From positions 1,240,337 through 1,304,336 of the forward strand of contig NZ_CP075169.1 of assembly GCF_016865525.2 (NCBI RefSeq): 64,000 nt of DNA, given 5' to 3'. The DNA is from Sodalis ligni (GTDB taxonomy: Bacteria; Pseudomonadota; Gammaproteobacteria; Enterobacterales; Enterobacteriaceae). Positions 33,438-44,099 of the stretch are shown here, piece by piece; position 1 is the stretch's first letter, and each line of letters starts with the position of its first letter. The notes under the pieces were generated by a model that saw only the letters and a list, made by a program, of their open reading frames with translations, was not told where the DNA came from and searched no databases. A program made the position numbers and the translations under genes.

Positions 33438-34447
33438 GTAAACAGATTACGCTGGCGCACGGCAACGGCGGCGGCGCCATGCAGGCGTTGATTTCAGGCG
33501 TGTTTGTCAGCGCCTTTGACAATCCGCTGCTGGCCACCGGGGAAGATCAGGCCCGGCTGGCGTTAAGCGAACTGAATGCCCTGGGCGACCGGCTGGCCTT
33601 TACCACCGACAGCTACGTTGTCGATCCGCTGTTTTTTCCCGGCGGCGATATCGGCAAGCTGGCGGTATGCGGCACCGCCAACGATTTGGCGGTAAGCGGC
33701 GCGACGCCGCGCTGGCTCTCCTGCGGTTTTATCCTGGAAGAGGGGCTGGCGCTGGAAACTCTGGAGGCCGTGGTGCGCTCCATGGCCGATACCGCCCGCG
33801 GCGCCGGCATACAGATTATCACCGGCGACACCAAGGTGGTGCCCCGCGGCGCGGTGGACAAACTGTTTATCAATACCGCCGGCCTGGGGGTGATCCCCGC
33901 GACGGTGGAATGGGGCGTGACCGCTATTCGCCCCGGCGACAGTATTCTGGTGAGCGGCACCCTGGGAGATCACGGCGCCACCATTCTGAATCTGCGGGAG
34001 AACCTCGGCATGGAGGCGGATTTGTCCAGCGATTGCGCGGTGCTGGCTCCGTTGATTGCGCCGCTGCGGGACATCGCCGGCATCCGCACCCTGCGGGATG
34101 CCACCCGGGGCGGCGTGACCGCCATTCTGCATGAGTTCGCCCGCGGCAGCGGCTGCGGCATGACCGTGGACGAAGCGGCGCTGCCGGTGAAAACCACGGT
34201 ACGGGGGATATGCGAACTGCTGGGATTGGATGCGCTGAATTTCGCCAATGAGGGAAAATTGCTGCTGGTGGTAGAGGCGGCGGCGGAGCAGCAGGTTCTC
34301 CAGGCGCTGCGCCGGCACCCATTGGGACGCGACGCGGCGGTAATAGGCCGGGTGACCGATGACAAACAGGTGAGATTGCGGGGACTCTATGGCGTCAGCC
34401 GTATTCTGGATCTGCCCCATGACGAGCCGCTGCCCCGTATTTGCTAG
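33434..34447 (+). CDS. hypE: HypE, carbamoyl dehydratase making the cyanide ligand
   Basis: PurM-like ATPase fold. It starts with [16 protein letters not shown], continues [29 protein letters not shown] and GDTKVVPRG, and ends in PRIC, whose C-terminal Cys accepts the carbamoyl group from HypF and is dehydrated to thiocyanate. At 337 residues it is normal. It shares 4 bases with hypD (ATGA). The hypD-hypE pair is intact and should be coupled. Confidence 0.96.
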   Translation: MSKQITLAHGNGGGAMQALISGVFVSAFDNPLLATGEDQARLALSELNALGDRLAFTTDSYVVDPLFFPGGDIGKLAVCGTANDLAVSGATPRWLSCGFILEEGLALETLEAVVRSMADTARGAGIQIITGDTKVVPRGAVDKLFINTAGLGVIPATVEWGVTAIRPGDSILVSGTLGDHGATILNLRENLGMEADLSSDCAVLAPLIAPLRDIAGIRTLRDATRGGVTAILHEFARGSGCGMTVDEAALPVKTTVRGICELLGLDALNFANEGKLLLVVEAAAEQQVLQALRRHPLGRDAAVIGRVTDDKQVRLRGLYGVSRILDLPHDEPLPRIC

Positions 34448-34569
34448 TTAGGCAGACGAGGCCACGTTATTCTAGTAAGGTCCGCTCTGGTGCGTGCCGG
34501 CGGCGAATGCCAGTGGAATACAAGTTAGGATGTCGCCGGGGCCCAGGTTCCGTTCAGCGGAGGAAAAAT

Positions 34570-36990
34570 ATGTCCCACAACGGTATCCTGCTGCGCATCA
34601 AGGGTAAGGTGCAGGGCGTGGGGTTTCGGCCGGTGGTCTGGCAGCTGGCTCATGAGCTGGGATTAACCGGCGATGTCAGCAACAATGGCGCCGGCGTCGA
34701 GGTGCGCCTGCGGTGTGACGACGCCGGGATATTTATCCGGCGGCTGCGGCAGGCGTGCCCGCCGCTGGCGGAAATCCACAGCATTGAAACCCTGCCCTGG
34801 CGCTGGGACGAGGCGCCGGCGGGCTTTACCATTCTCCCCAGCGGGGGCGGCGGTATGTCCACCCAGGTAGTGCCGGATGCGGCAACCTGCGATGCCTGCC
34901 TGGCGGAACTGAACGATCCGGCCGACCGGCGCTTTCATTATCCCTTTATCAATTGCACCCACTGCGGCCCGCGTTTCACGCTCATACGCCGCATGCCCTA
35001 CGATCGGCCCAATACCGCCATGGACGCTTTTCCCTTGTGTCCCCGCTGTTTGGCCGAGTACCAAAATCCCGCCGATCGGCGTTTCCACGCCCAGCCCAAT
35101 GCCTGCCCCGACTGCGGTCCGCGGGTCTGGCTGTCGGACCGGGACGGCAAGGAACTGTCCGGTGGCGATGACGCCGTAAACAGCGCGGCGGAGCGGCTTC
35201 TGGCCGGGGAGATCGTTGCTATCAAGGGGCTGGGAGGATTCCATCTGGCCTGCGATGCCGCCAACCCGGCGGCGGTGGCGAAACTGCGGCGGCGCAAACG
35301 CCGACCGTCCAAGCCGCTGGCGGTCATGATGCCGGATATCCACTGGCTGCGCCGCTGCGCCGATCCGGTATCGGACGCCTTGATTGCCCTGCTGCGATCT
35401 CCAGCCGCGCCCATTGTGCTTATTCCGCAGCCGGGGATGGCGACGGTTTCCGCCTCGGGACCGGTCGTCCTTGGCGAACCCGTTAAGCCGGGATCCGTTG
35501 CAGGGTATCCCGACGGAAAGCAAGAACAGGCGTTATGTTCCCTGATAGCCCCCGGCCTGCATGAGATCGGCGTGATGCTGCCCTCCAACCCGTTGCAGCA
35601 TTTGCTGTTGCAACGGGTAGGGCGTCCGCTGGTCATGACCTCGGGCAATCTCAACGGCCGTCCGCCGGCTCTGGATAATGCGCGGGCGCTGGCGGATCTT
35701 TCGGCTATCGCGGACAGCTGGCTGTTGCATGACCGGGATATCCTGCAGCGCGCCGATGACTCACTGGTGCGGCTGGCGGGTGATAAGGTGGAAATGCTGC
35801 GCCGTTCCAGGGGGTATGTGCCGGATGCCCTCCCGCTGCCCCCCGGTTTTGAACAGTGCCCGCCGGTATTGGCCATGGGATCGGATTTGAAAAATACCTT
35901 CTGCCTGCTGCGGGACGGGCAGGCGATACTTAGCCAGCATCTTGGCGATCTGGCGGATGAGGGGATCCGCCAACAGCAGCAGCGGGCGCTGTCGCTGTTC
36001 AGCGCCATTTGGAATTTTATCCCGGACCGGATTGCGGTGGATGCCCATCCCGGTTACCTCAGCCGTCGCTGGGGCGCCACCCTGGCAGAGGAATTGGGTC
36101 TGCCCTGCGTTACCGTTTTACACCACCATGCGCATATTATCGCCTGCCTGGCGGAACACGGCTGGGGCCGCAACGCCGGACCGGTTATCGGCTTGGCCCT
36201 GGATGGCCTGGGCTTTGGCCGGGAACTATCCGGCGATCCGGCTGATCTGAGTTCAAATCTACCGGGCGACGATCCCGGCGCGCTGTGGGGGGGCGAGTGT
36301 CTGAAGGTGGATTATCTCGGCTGCGAATGGCTGGGGGGATTACCGGCCGTTCCCCTGCCGGGGGGAGATATGGCGGCGCGCCAGCCGTGGCGTAATCTAT
36401 TGGCGCAATGGCTGCGCTTCGTGCCCGGCTGGCGGGACCTGCCGGAAGCGGAGGCCATTCCGCCGGCCCTGGGAGAGCCTCTGGCGCGGGCGGTGGCGCG
36501 GGGCATTAACGCGCCGGAAGCCTCGTCGACGGGAAGACTGTTCGACGCGGTTGCCGCGGCGCTCGGGCTGTGTCCGCGGGAAATCAGTTGGGAAGGCGAG
36601 GCCGCCTGCCGGCTGGAGGCTCTGGCCTGGGAAGCGGTATCCGTCCGAATGGCGGATATTCCGGTTACCGTGCCTCTGCTGGACAACCGGCTGGATCTGG
36701 CGGTGTTCTGGCGTCAGTGGCTGGCCTGGCGGGCCGAACCGCCCCTGCGTGCCTATGGCTTTCATTTGGCCCTGGCCCGGGGCTTTGCCGCGCTGGCGCG
36801 CCAAGCGGCACGCCGGGAAGGTATCGACACCATCGTCCTGTCGGGCGGGGTGCTGCATAATCGTCTTTTTAAGGAGCTGTTGCTGCAGGAACTGGGGGGG
36901 CTGCGGGTGCTGGCGCCGGCCCGTCTGCCGGCGGGAGACGGCGGCTTGGCCCTGGGTCAGGCATTGATCGCCGCCGCGGTCTCCCTTTAA
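34570..36990 (+). CDS. hypF: HypF, carbamoyltransferase
   Basis: Multidomain protein of 806 residues (E. coli 750). An acylphosphatase domain comes first ([19 protein letters not shown]). Two zinc fingers follow: [20 protein letters not shown] with CTHC, then CPRCLAEYQ with CPDC. Next are a YrdC-like domain ([27 protein letters not shown]) and a Kae1-like domain with [14 protein letters not shown] and [14 protein letters not shown]. It makes carbamoyl-AMP from carbamoyl phosphate and passes the group to HypE. I use ATG 34570 after GGAGGA; the longer frame is not family-like. The gene lies 122 bp after hypE, and its stop falls in a tandem repeat. E. coli hypF is instead next to hydN. Confidence 0.95.
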   Translation: MSHNGILLRIKGKVQGVGFRPVVWQLAHELGLTGDVSNNGAGVEVRLRCDDAGIFIRRLRQACPPLAEIHSIETLPWRWDEAPAGFTILPSGGGGMSTQVVPDAATCDACLAELNDPADRRFHYPFINCTHCGPRFTLIRRMPYDRPNTAMDAFPLCPRCLAEYQNPADRRFHAQPNACPDCGPRVWLSDRDGKELSGGDDAVNSAAERLLAGEIVAIKGLGGFHLACDAANPAAVAKLRRRKRRPSKPLAVMMPDIHWLRRCADPVSDALIALLRSPAAPIVLIPQPGMATVSASGPVVLGEPVKPGSVAGYPDGKQEQALCSLIAPGLHEIGVMLPSNPLQHLLLQRVGRPLVMTSGNLNGRPPALDNARALADLSAIADSWLLHDRDILQRADDSLVRLAGDKVEMLRRSRGYVPDALPLPPGFEQCPPVLAMGSDLKNTFCLLRDGQAILSQHLGDLADEGIRQQQQRALSLFSAIWNFIPDRIAVDAHPGYLSRRWGATLAEELGLPCVTVLHHHAHIIACLAEHGWGRNAGPVIGLALDGLGFGRELSGDPADLSSNLPGDDPGALWGGECLKVDYLGCEWLGGLPAVPLPGGDMAARQPWRNLLAQWLRFVPGWRDLPEAEAIPPALGEPLARAVARGINAPEASSTGRLFDAVAAALGLCPREISWEGEAACRLEALAWEAVSVRMADIPVTVPLLDNRLDLAVFWRQWLAWRAEPPLRAYGFHLALARGFAALARQAARREGIDTIVLSGGVLHNRLFKELLLQELGGLRVLAPARLPAGDGGLALGQALIAAAVSL

Positions 36991-37443
36991 CATGGCCGCT
37001 GCGCGATCGGTGATCGCGGGCCTACCGAGCCGGGAGGCGCTCCGGCGGGCGGGAGAACCATGCCCGCTTCGACCCCTCGGCACGGTCTCCCTTTAACATG
37101 GCCGCTGCGCGATCGGTGATCGCGGGCCTACCGAGCCGGGGGGCGCTCCGGCGGGCGGGAGAACCACGCCCGCTTCGACCCCTTCGGCACGGTCTCCCTT
37201 TAACACGTCCGCTGCGCGATCGGTGATCGCGGGCCTACCGAGCCGGGAGGCGCTCCGGCGGGCGGGAGAACCATGCCCGCTTCGACCCCTCGGCACGGTC
37301 TCCCTTTAACATGGCCGCTGCGCGATCGGTGATCGCGGGCCTACCGAGCCGGGAGGCGCTCCGGCGGGCGGGAGAACCATGCCCGCTTCGACCCCTCGGC
37401 ACGGTCTCCCTTTAACACGGCCGCTGCGCGATCGGTGATAGCG
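36978..37443 (+). repeat. 106-bp tandem array, about 4.3 copies, overlapping the hypF stop
   Basis: Units start at 36978, 37084, 37191, 37297 and 37403 (partial). Spacing is 106, 107, 106 and 106 bp. Each unit begins GGTCTCCCTTTAACA; in the first copy these bases are the last codons and stop of hypF. Within the unit are two palindromic parts, GCGATCGGTGATCGC and GGAGGCGCTCC. A single diverged copy in inverse orientation lies after hyfR (15053-15152). Unit length and the lack of unique spacers exclude a CRISPR array. Confidence 0.9.
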
Positions 37444-37459
37444 ATTTCCATCGCTATCA
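37436..37459. terminator. Hairpin closing the repeat array
   Basis: TGATAGCGA and TCGCTATCA form a perfect 9-bp stem with a 6-base loop at the end of the array. It lacks a U-tract, so its role as terminator for hypABCDEF is only possible. Confidence 0.35.
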
Positions 37460-37544
37460 GCGCTAAAATGTGTGCTGCATTATTTACCCGCGACGGTGCG
37501 GGGCTTATTATCACAAGAATTGACTCACCGGGTTTCCGAAAAAA

Positions 37545-37558
37545 TTGACATATATCAA
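37545..37558. promoter_or_regulatory. FNR-like box upstream of the radical SAM gene
   Basis: TTGACATATATCAA matches the FNR consensus TTGAT-N4-ATCAA at nine of ten positions. It lies about 100 bases before the presumed start at 37661. Anaerobic control would suit an oxygen-sensitive radical SAM enzyme; binding is inferred. Confidence 0.55.
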
Positions 37559-37660
37559 TTCAAACGTGATTGAAACGGATCTATGATTTGTCATACAAAA
37601 CGTTTAGAAAAAGATAGTTTTCCAACAAAAATAAATATTGGCAAGGTAGAGGTAATTAAG

Positions 37661-39051
37661 ATGGAAAGTTTAAGTATAAAGCTAAATCATTTCATCGTTA
37701 GTTCCATGTCTCCGGTATTATCCGCACTGATCAATAATACCGATGAGAACAACTTTGAAAAGATATTTAGCCTCGGGGCGAAATTCGCCAAAGACAGTAA
37801 AGAGGATTTGCTTAAATTGGCCCGGCTGGCTCATGATAGGGATCCCATGTTATCCGGCTGGATTCGGGCACTGCGTGGGCTGAATAAAACCGCCCGAGAA
37901 AAATTAGTAAAAATTTAATATTTAATCACCTTATCTATGGTGAAAATATCAGGGGAATAAAAGGCAAGGAGTTTGCCACCCATATCCCTTTTTGGTGCTG
38001 ATTTCTCCTACTTATGCCTGTAACCTGCGCTGTAAGGGTGTTATTCGGCATTATACGGCGATCGCTATCATTTCGAAGAAGACGAAATGATGAATATCGT
38101 GCAGCAGTTCTATGACCTCGGAGTACGCTTTTTACCTTTACCGGCGGGGAGCCTTTGTCTATCCCGCCATTATGCGCATTTTGAAAAATTCAGTGATTGC
38201 TATTTCATGGTGTACACCAACGGCACGCTGCTGACGGAATCTCGGGTGAAGCGCCTGGCTAAATTGGGTAACGTGGCCATTACCATCTCCATTGAAGGTT
38301 GGGAAGACATGACCGACTGGCGGCGGGGAGGGGTATTTCAAAGATTGTCACCGCCTATCACCGATTACGCGAGGCGGGCATTCTTTGCGGCGCGTCCCTG
38401 ATGGCCACCCGTAAAAATCACGATCAGTTGATGAATGATGACTATTTGCAATTTATACAGGATCTCGGCGTGGAATATATCTGGGTATTCCAATATATGC
38501 CCATAGGCCGCGATGCTACCTTTGATCTGGTTCCCACACCCGAGCAGCGCTATGCGCGGTTTCATAAAATCGAGCAGCTTCGTCTTTCAGGGCGGTTCGC
38601 GTTTATCGCCGATTTTTGGAATCATGGCTTTTTGGTCAACGGCTGTATGTCCGGCGGGGCCAATTATTTGCATATTAATGCCAAAGGCGGCGTTGAACCT
38701 TGCGTATTCCAGCAATATGCGGTGGATAACATCCGGGATAAAAGCGTTATCGAGGTGCTTAAATCACCGTTCTTTGAGGGATTCAAACAGCAGATTCCCT
38801 TTAATAAAAATTTGATGCAACCTTGTCCTATAATAGATAACCCGGCCAAGTTCAGAGAACATATTCTGAAATACAAAGCCACTCCCCAGCATGAAGGCAG
38901 CGATAGCTATTTTAAATTCAGCCATGAATTGGATAACCTGGCGGAAGAATGGAAGAAATATGCGATAAAAATCTGGGACGACGAGGGTTACGGAGATCAT
39001 TATAAGGCTGAAATGGATCTTTATCAGCAGCCGGCCGTTAAAGAGAGCTGA
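37661..39051 (+). pseudogene. Radical SAM/SPASM protein, disrupted by seven inferred single-base deletions
   Basis: Frames stitched together give one protein of about 460 residues. An N-terminal helical part (MESLSIKLNHFIV...GLNKTAREKLVKN) leads to the radical SAM loop YACNLRCKGCYSALYGD, then FFTFTGGEPFVYPAIM, YTNGTLLTESRV and SIEGWEDMTDWRRG. A SPASM-like end follows (GCMSGG, GGVEPCVFQQYAVDNIR, LMQPCPIIDNP). Restoring it needs one extra base at about 37912, 37992, 38032, 38128, 38152, 38178 and 38333, nearly all in short homopolymers. The sum of seven deletions correctly explains the frame change from start to end. Intact relatives occur in anaerobes; the substrate is unknown to me. It has no obvious partner genes. 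Confidence 0.85.
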
Positions 39052-39284
39052 TATCCTGGCCGGGCAGTGTATTAAGCCTGCCCGGTAATTGAGGTCGCTT
39101 ACCCTCCATATATTTTCAATATGCCGCAAATATCTGTCTCAGTGGCTGAGCGTGCTGTGCTTTGTCGCTGCGTTGTCGCGTGTGGCCATTTTCATCCCTC
39201 TTTAAGCATCTACGCAGTCGCTTTCTCCAAAAAAACGTACTACATTTTAAGCATTCTCATGGGAACGTTTATAATAAATTCAGG
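39052..39284. other. Short gap after the radical SAM pseudogene
   Basis: A hairpin, CCGGGCAG / CTGCCCGG, occupies 39060-39085 just after the stop and may end transcription. The remaining bases up to the LysR gene show nothing recognisable. Confidence 0.4.
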
Positions 39285-40208
39285 TTATGTTGCCGCCCGG
39301 CACAAATAGGCCTGCTGCAGCTCCAGGCAGGCCGTTTTGACGCGGTCGTAAAGCTGCTGCACCGCCGGTGACAATTGGCGCCGGTGAGGACAAACCAGGC
39401 TCAGGGGCAGCGATTCCCCTTGATATTCCGGCAACAGCAGTTCGAGATTGCCCTTCAGTACATCCTGAGCCACATCCAGCCATGATTTGTAGGCGATGCC
39501 CTCGCCGGCAATCGCCAGCCGGCGTATCACTTCGGCATCATCGCTAATCACCGTTCCGCTCACCGGCACCTCCTGTTTTTCTCCTTCACGGAACAGCAGC
39601 CATTTATCATAGACCCGTCCGCGCAGCACGAAGGTCAGGCAGTTGTGCCGGGCCAGTTGGGCTAAATCGCCGGGCCTCCCGTGCCGGCGCAGGTAGTCGG
39701 GGGATGCCACCAGCACCCGGTGATTACCCGGGGCCAGCGGCAGGGCAATGTAACTGGCGTCGTCGAAAATGCCGTAACGAAAAGCCACGTCCACCGGATC
39801 CTTGAAGACGTCCGCTATCTGATCGGAAAAATAGAGCCGTAGATTCAGCCGCGGATGGTCGCGGTGAAAAGCGTTAATCCACGGCAAAAGCACGTTGCGG
39901 CCTAAATCGGAAGGGGCGGCGATTTGCAGCATGCCGTACAGACCGGCGGGATCCTGGCGCAGTGATTCCTGGCCTTCCCGCAGGGTTTGCAGCACGCCGG
40001 CGGCATAGGGCAGATATTGCTCTCCTTCGGAAGTCAGGCGCAGGCTGCGCGTGGAACGGGCAAACAAACGTATATCAAGTTCCCGTTCCAACCGCTTAAT
40101 CGCCGCGCTGACCTGGGCGGGGAGTAAATCCACCTCACGGGCCGCATTGGAAAAACTGCCCAAGGCGGCGGAACGGACAAATAACGCCAGGTCATCAAAC
40201 CTGATCAT
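39285..40208 (-). CDS. LysR-family transcriptional regulator
   Basis: The N-terminal winged helix reads FSNAAREVDLLPAQVSAAIKRLERELDIRLFARSTRSLRLT, the classic LysR DNA-binding domain. A periplasmic-binding-protein-like effector domain follows from about residue 90 (MLQIAAPSDLGRNVLLPW, VDVAFRYGIFDDASYIALPL). At 307 residues it is standard and looks intact. It diverges from an MFS transporter gene across 395 bp, and by usual LysR logic it should control that gene. The inducer is unknown. It belongs to the CrgA/DmlR-like branch by the LRLTSEGEQYL and FVLRG features, though this sub-assignment is tentative. Confidence 0.9.
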   Translation of the reverse strand: MIRFDDLALFVRSAALGSFSNAAREVDLLPAQVSAAIKRLERELDIRLFARSTRSLRLTSEGEQYLPYAAGVLQTLREGQESLRQDPAGLYGMLQIAAPSDLGRNVLLPWINAFHRDHPRLNLRLYFSDQIADVFKDPVDVAFRYGIFDDASYIALPLAPGNHRVLVASPDYLRRHGRPGDLAQLARHNCLTFVLRGRVYDKWLLFREGEKQEVPVSGTVISDDAEVIRRLAIAGEGIAYKSWLDVAQDVLKGNLELLLPEYQGESLPLSLVCPHRRQLSPAVQQLYDRVKTACLELQQAYLCRAAT

Positions 40209-40603
40209 GAAAAGTTTCCACCCATAGCTGATGCATTCTATCGCGGCTCTTTGGGACGGACCGCGCTCCGGCTTAATCGTAACGCGTCCAGGCAGATAGG
40301 CAAAGCGCCGCAGGTTGTTACCAATATTTACACTTAGTTATGGAGGGTAACAAATCCCTCTAAATTGCATGGTTATAACGTGCTATAAACAAATAGTTAA
40401 CATTTATCCTTTATCTTTCCAGTGACAGCTTTGTTGACAGCGCAAGCGCTGTAACTCGAAATCTATTGGGTAGGTATAAAAGAATTGTTTTTGCAGAACG
40501 ACACCTTTCGGGTGACAGGGAAATATCCCCGGCAGTTTACCTGACCATAGCTTATTTTTTCTGCGCCGCGTTCCTCGGCCACCTTAAAGATAGGACAATC
40601 ACT
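40209..40603. other. Divergent intergenic region LysR/MFS
   Basis: About 395 bp without a gene. It contains a GAGGG-TAACAAAT-CCCTC inverted repeat near 40340, which could be a LysR site, and the palindrome at 40437-40452 inside a TTGACA-bearing promoter-like stretch. Confidence 0.5.
40437..40452. promoter_or_regulatory. Palindrome ACAGCGC-AA-GCGCTGT before the MFS gene
   Basis: A perfect 7-2-7 inverted repeat that overlaps a TTGACA hexamer (40434-40439) about 165 bases before the MFS start. The shape resembles operators of LacI/GalR repressors rather than LysR. No LacI gene is in the window. Confidence 0.45.
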
Positions 40604-41833
40604 ATGTTCAATTGGACCTCAGTACAGCGCAATGTGGCGACGGCTTGCTTTGCCTGTTGGATGCTGGATGCCTTCGATTTCTTTATCCTGGTGTTTGTAT
40701 TAAGCGACCTCGCCAGCTGGTTTCATACCGATATCGCCAGCGTGTCCATCTCTATTATGCTGACTCTGGCGGTGCGTCCCCTGGGGGCGCTGCTTTTCGG
40801 CCGACTGGCGGAGAAATTCGGCCGGCGTCCCATACTGATGGTAAATGTCTTTATGTTCTCGCTGTTTGAATTGCTCTCCGCCTGGTCGCCGACGCTGGCG
40901 GCGTTTATTACCTTCCGGCTGCTGTATGGCGTGGCGATGGGCGGTATCTGGGGTGTGGCGTCGTCCCTGGCGATGGAAACCATTCCCGACCGCTCCCGCG
41001 GGCTGATGTCGGGAATCTTCCAGGCCGGTTATCCCGCCGGGTATTTGCTGGCGGCGATCGTCTTTGGCCTGTTTGTCACAAGCGTAGGCTGGCGCGGCCT
41101 GTTCCTGATCGGCGCACTGCCGATTCTGCTGCTGCCGTATATCTATTTCAAAGTCCCCGAATCGCCGGTGTGGCTGGCGGCCCGTCAGCGGAAAGAGAGC
41201 GTGGCGCTGCTGCCTATTATCCGCACCCATTGGCGGCTATGTATTTATATGGTGATACTGATGGCTTGTTTCAACTTTTTCAGCCACGGTACCCAGGACT
41301 TATATCCCACCTTCCTGAAGGTGCAGCATGGCTTTGCCCCGCATACCGTCAGTATCATTGCTATCTGCTATAACATCGCCGCGATGCTCGGCGGGATCGT
41401 TTTCGGTACCTTCTCGGAAAAAATCGGCCGTAAAAAGGCGATGATTATCGCCTCGCTGCTGACGCTGCCGGTGTTACCGCTGTGGGCGTTTTCCACCGGT
41501 TCGGTCATGATCGGCGTCGGCGCGTTTTTGATGCAGTTCATGGTGCAGGGCGCCTGGGGCGTGGTGCCCACCTATCTGACGGAGCTGGTTCCAGCCAATT
41601 CACGGGCGGTACTGCCGGGGTTTGTTTATCAGCTGGGCAATTTGATTGCGTCGGTAAACGCTATCCTGCAGGCCCGTATCGCCGAAGCGCACGGCAATAA
41701 TTACGGCCTGGCGATGGCCCTGGTGGCCGGCACCGTGGCGATACTGATCTGCGTGCTGGTCTCCTTTGGCCGTGAAACGCAGGGCATTAAAATTTCCGGG
41801 GCGGTGTCCGCGTCTCCCGAGGGCAACAAATAA
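40604..41833 (+). CDS. MFS transporter, sialate:H+ symporter (SHS)-like or related acid permease
   Basis: The 409-residue, twelve-helix protein has helix 1 ACFACWMLDAFDFFILVFVL, carrying the LDAFD motif of SHS and related acid permeases. Motif A follows as GRLAEKFGRRPILM, and the helix-4/5 segment is YGVAMGGIWGVASSLAMETIP. The chosen ATG at 40604 follows TAGGA and gives a normal N-terminus (MFNWTSVQRN); the frame is open upstream to 40466 but those residues look non-coding. Likely substrates are lactate-like or other carboxylates. It runs convergently into ybhR with a 7-bp gap. Confidence 0.85.
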   Translation: MFNWTSVQRNVATACFACWMLDAFDFFILVFVLSDLASWFHTDIASVSISIMLTLAVRPLGALLFGRLAEKFGRRPILMVNVFMFSLFELLSAWSPTLAAFITFRLLYGVAMGGIWGVASSLAMETIPDRSRGLMSGIFQAGYPAGYLLAAIVFGLFVTSVGWRGLFLIGALPILLLPYIYFKVPESPVWLAARQRKESVALLPIIRTHWRLCIYMVILMACFNFFSHGTQDLYPTFLKVQHGFAPHTVSIIAICYNIAAMLGGIVFGTFSEKIGRKKAMIIASLLTLPVLPLWAFSTGSVMIGVGAFLMQFMVQGAWGVVPTYLTELVPANSRAVLPGFVYQLGNLIASVNAILQARIAEAHGNNYGLAMALVAGTVAILICVLVSFGRETQGIKISGAVSASPEGNK

Positions 41834-41840
41834 CGCGGGC

Positions 41841-42947
41841 TCAGGCGATATTGCGGCGGAATATCCCATACGCGGCGCTGCCGGTGGTGGCGGTGATCAC
41901 CAGCAGCGGCCACAGGCTGTGCCAGATAATGCTGAAACCGGCATTTTTCAGGTAGATCTGCTTAATAATATCGGTGAAATGGCGCACCGGGTTTATCCAG
42001 GTCAGGGTTTGCAGCCACTGCGGCATATTTTCCACCGGCGCCACATAGCCCGATAACAGTATCGCCGGCATGATAAAGACGAAAACGCCGATAAACGCCT
42101 GCTGCTGGGTGGCGCACAGCGAGGAGATAAGCAGGCCGAACCCCACCAGCGACAGGCCGTAAATCAGCATGGCGGCGTAAAACAGCCACAGCGAGCCGGC
42201 AAAGGGGATTTGATAACCGAATATGCCTATCAACAGAATGAGGGTGGCCTGAAAGCCCGCCACCACCAGTGCCGGCACCGCTTTGCCGATAAAAATCTGC
42301 CCGGTGGTGAGCGGCGACACCAGCAATTGTTCCAACGTGCCCTGTTCCCGTTCCCGGGCCACCGACAGCGAGGTGACTATCAACACGCCGATGGTGGTGA
42401 TCAGGGCAATCAGCGAGGGCACCACAAACCAGGTGTAATCCAGGTTCGGATTGTACCAGTTGCGGATGATCAACTGGCTGTTATCGACAGTTCCCTGCTG
42501 CCCGTTCAGCTCCAGCTGGTAGGCGGCGACGATCTGCTGGATATAATTGGCGGCGATTTGCGCGCTGTTGGAATTGCGCCCGTCGAGGATCAATTGCAGC
42601 GGCGCCGGAACGCCGCCGGCCAAATCCCGGGAGAACTCCGCCGGAAAGCGGATCAATAGCAGCGCCCGCTGGTTATCGAGGGTAGTTTGGATCTCCCGCG
42701 GGCTGCGCAACCATAAAATCCTGGAAAACGCCTGGGCTTTGGCAAAGCGCTGAGTCAGTTCAACCGCCGCCTGGCCGTTATCTTCGCTGTAAATAGCAAT
42801 GGTGGCGTGCTTGACTTCAAGGGTAGCGGCAAAGGGAAACAGCACCGCTTGAAAAATCACCGGCATAATCAGCAGCGCCCGGGTCTGCGGGTCGCGCAGC
42901 AGGGCCTGAAGTTCCTTGATGATAAGCGTCCATAACCGGTGCAGCAT
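41841..42947 (-). CDS. ybhR: YbhR, ABC-2 type permease of the YbhGFSR exporter
   Basis: A 368-residue permease, the same length as E. coli YbhR. A cytoplasmic start ([28 protein letters not shown]) leads into helix 1, then a large periplasmic domain, then five helices from [20 protein letters not shown], with [20 protein letters not shown] as the coupling segment. In E. coli YbhFSR exports drugs or cations (Na+/H+ activity and tetracycline have been reported). It is the last gene of ybhGFSR here, 9 bp after ybhS. Confidence 0.92.
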   Translation of the reverse strand: MLHRLWTLIIKELQALLRDPQTRALLIMPVIFQAVLFPFAATLEVKHATIAIYSEDNGQAAVELTQRFAKAQAFSRILWLRSPREIQTTLDNQRALLLIRFPAEFSRDLAGGVPAPLQLILDGRNSNSAQIAANYIQQIVAAYQLELNGQQGTVDNSQLIIRNWYNPNLDYTWFVVPSLIALITTIGVLIVTSLSVAREREQGTLEQLLVSPLTTGQIFIGKAVPALVVAGFQATLILLIGIFGYQIPFAGSLWLFYAAMLIYGLSLVGFGLLISSLCATQQQAFIGVFVFIMPAILLSGYVAPVENMPQWLQTLTWINPVRHFTDIIKQIYLKNAGFSIIWHSLWPLLVITATTGSAAYGIFRRNIA

Positions 42948-42956
42948 AACGACTCC

Positions 42957-44099
42957 TTAATCCAGCCTGCGCCGGGTTTTCCAGGCGGTCAGGCCGATAA
43001 ATCCCGCGGCGGAGGCCATGAGGAACAGGGTGTTTATCACCAGTATCCCGCCGATATTGCCCGCCAGAAACAGGCTTTGCAGGGTGCTGACAAAGTAGCG
43101 GGCCGGAATGATATAGGTGATGGCACGGACCACGGCGGGCATGCTGTCGATTTGAAAGATGAACCCGGACAGCATCACGGCGGGCAGAAAGGCCGCGTTC
43201 AGCGCCACCATGGCGGCATTGAACTGATTGCGGGTGAGGGTGGATATCAGCAGTCCCATGCCCAGCGTACTGGCGAGAAACAGACTGCTGATACCGAATA
43301 AAAGCCACAGTGAGCCGCGAAACGGCACGTCCATCACAAACACCGACACCGCCATGCACAGCGCCATGGCCGCCATGCCGAGCACATAATAGGGCAAGAG
43401 CTTGGATAACAGCAGTTCGCCGCGGGTGACCTGGGTGGACAGCAGCGCTTCCATGGTGCCGCGCTCCCACTCGCGGGCTATCACCAGCGAGGTCAGGATG
43501 GCGCCGATCACCGTCATGATAATGGTGATAGCGCCGGGAATAATAAAATTCCGGCTGACTGCCGCCGGATTGAACCAGTAGCGCATTCTGATATCTATTG
43601 ATTGCCCCAGGGGCTGGCCATGATCTTCGGCGCGCTGCTGTCGCCAAAGCTGCCAGATTCCCTGAGCGTATCCCTGGACAAAATTGGCGGTATTGGGCTC
43701 GCTGCCGTCGGTGATCACCTGGATGGGCGCGCTGTTGCCGGCGCGCTCCATATTAATGTCAAAGTCCGCCGGAATAACAATCAGGCCGCGGATGTCGCCG
43801 GACTGCATCCGGGCAATGAGCTGCCGCCGATTGGTGCCGATGGTGGGAGAGATATAAGGCGAGCCGGCAAAGGCGTAGGCCAGTTCGCGGGCCGGCGCGC
43901 TTTGCTGCTCCATTAGTATGCCGATATGCAGGCGGCTGGAATCCAGATTGATGCCGTAGCCGAAAATGAACAGCAGCATAATGGGAATGACAAAGGCTAT
44001 CAGTCCGCTGCTGGGATCGCGCAGGATCTGGCGGGTTTCCTTGAGGCATAAGGCGCGCAGCCGGCGCCAGGAAAGCCCGCCGCCGTCATGCCGCTTCAT
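42957..44099 (-). CDS. ybhS: YbhS, ABC-2 type permease of the YbhGFSR exporter
   Basis: Sister permease of 380 residues (E. coli YbhS 377). It starts [31 protein letters not shown]; the ATG at 44099 overlaps the end of ybhF by 14 bases. ABC-2 features include [19 protein letters not shown] in helix 1, the periplasmic insert, and [26 protein letters not shown]. It forms the heterodimeric membrane channel with YbhR. Confidence 0.92.
   Translation of the reverse strand: MKRHDGGGLSWRRLRALCLKETRQILRDPSSGLIAFVIPIMLLFIFGYGINLDSSRLHIGILMEQQSAPARELAYAFAGSPYISPTIGTNRRQLIARMQSGDIRGLIVIPADFDINMERAGNSAPIQVITDGSEPNTANFVQGYAQGIWQLWRQQRAEDHGQPLGQSIDIRMRYWFNPAAVSRNFIIPGAITIIMTVIGAILTSLVIAREWERGTMEALLSTQVTRGELLLSKLLPYYVLGMAAMALCMAVSVFVMDVPFRGSLWLLFGISSLFLASTLGMGLLISTLTRNQFNAAMVALNAAFLPAVMLSGFIFQIDSMPAVVRAITYIIPARYFVSTLQSLFLAGNIGGILVINTLFLMASAAGFIGLTAWKTRRRLD

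Noticed and set aside
36978..37443. Possible CRISPR array
   Set aside because: The repeated unit is 106 bp with no unique spacers, contains the hypF stop, and has a relative elsewhere; no cas gene is nearby.
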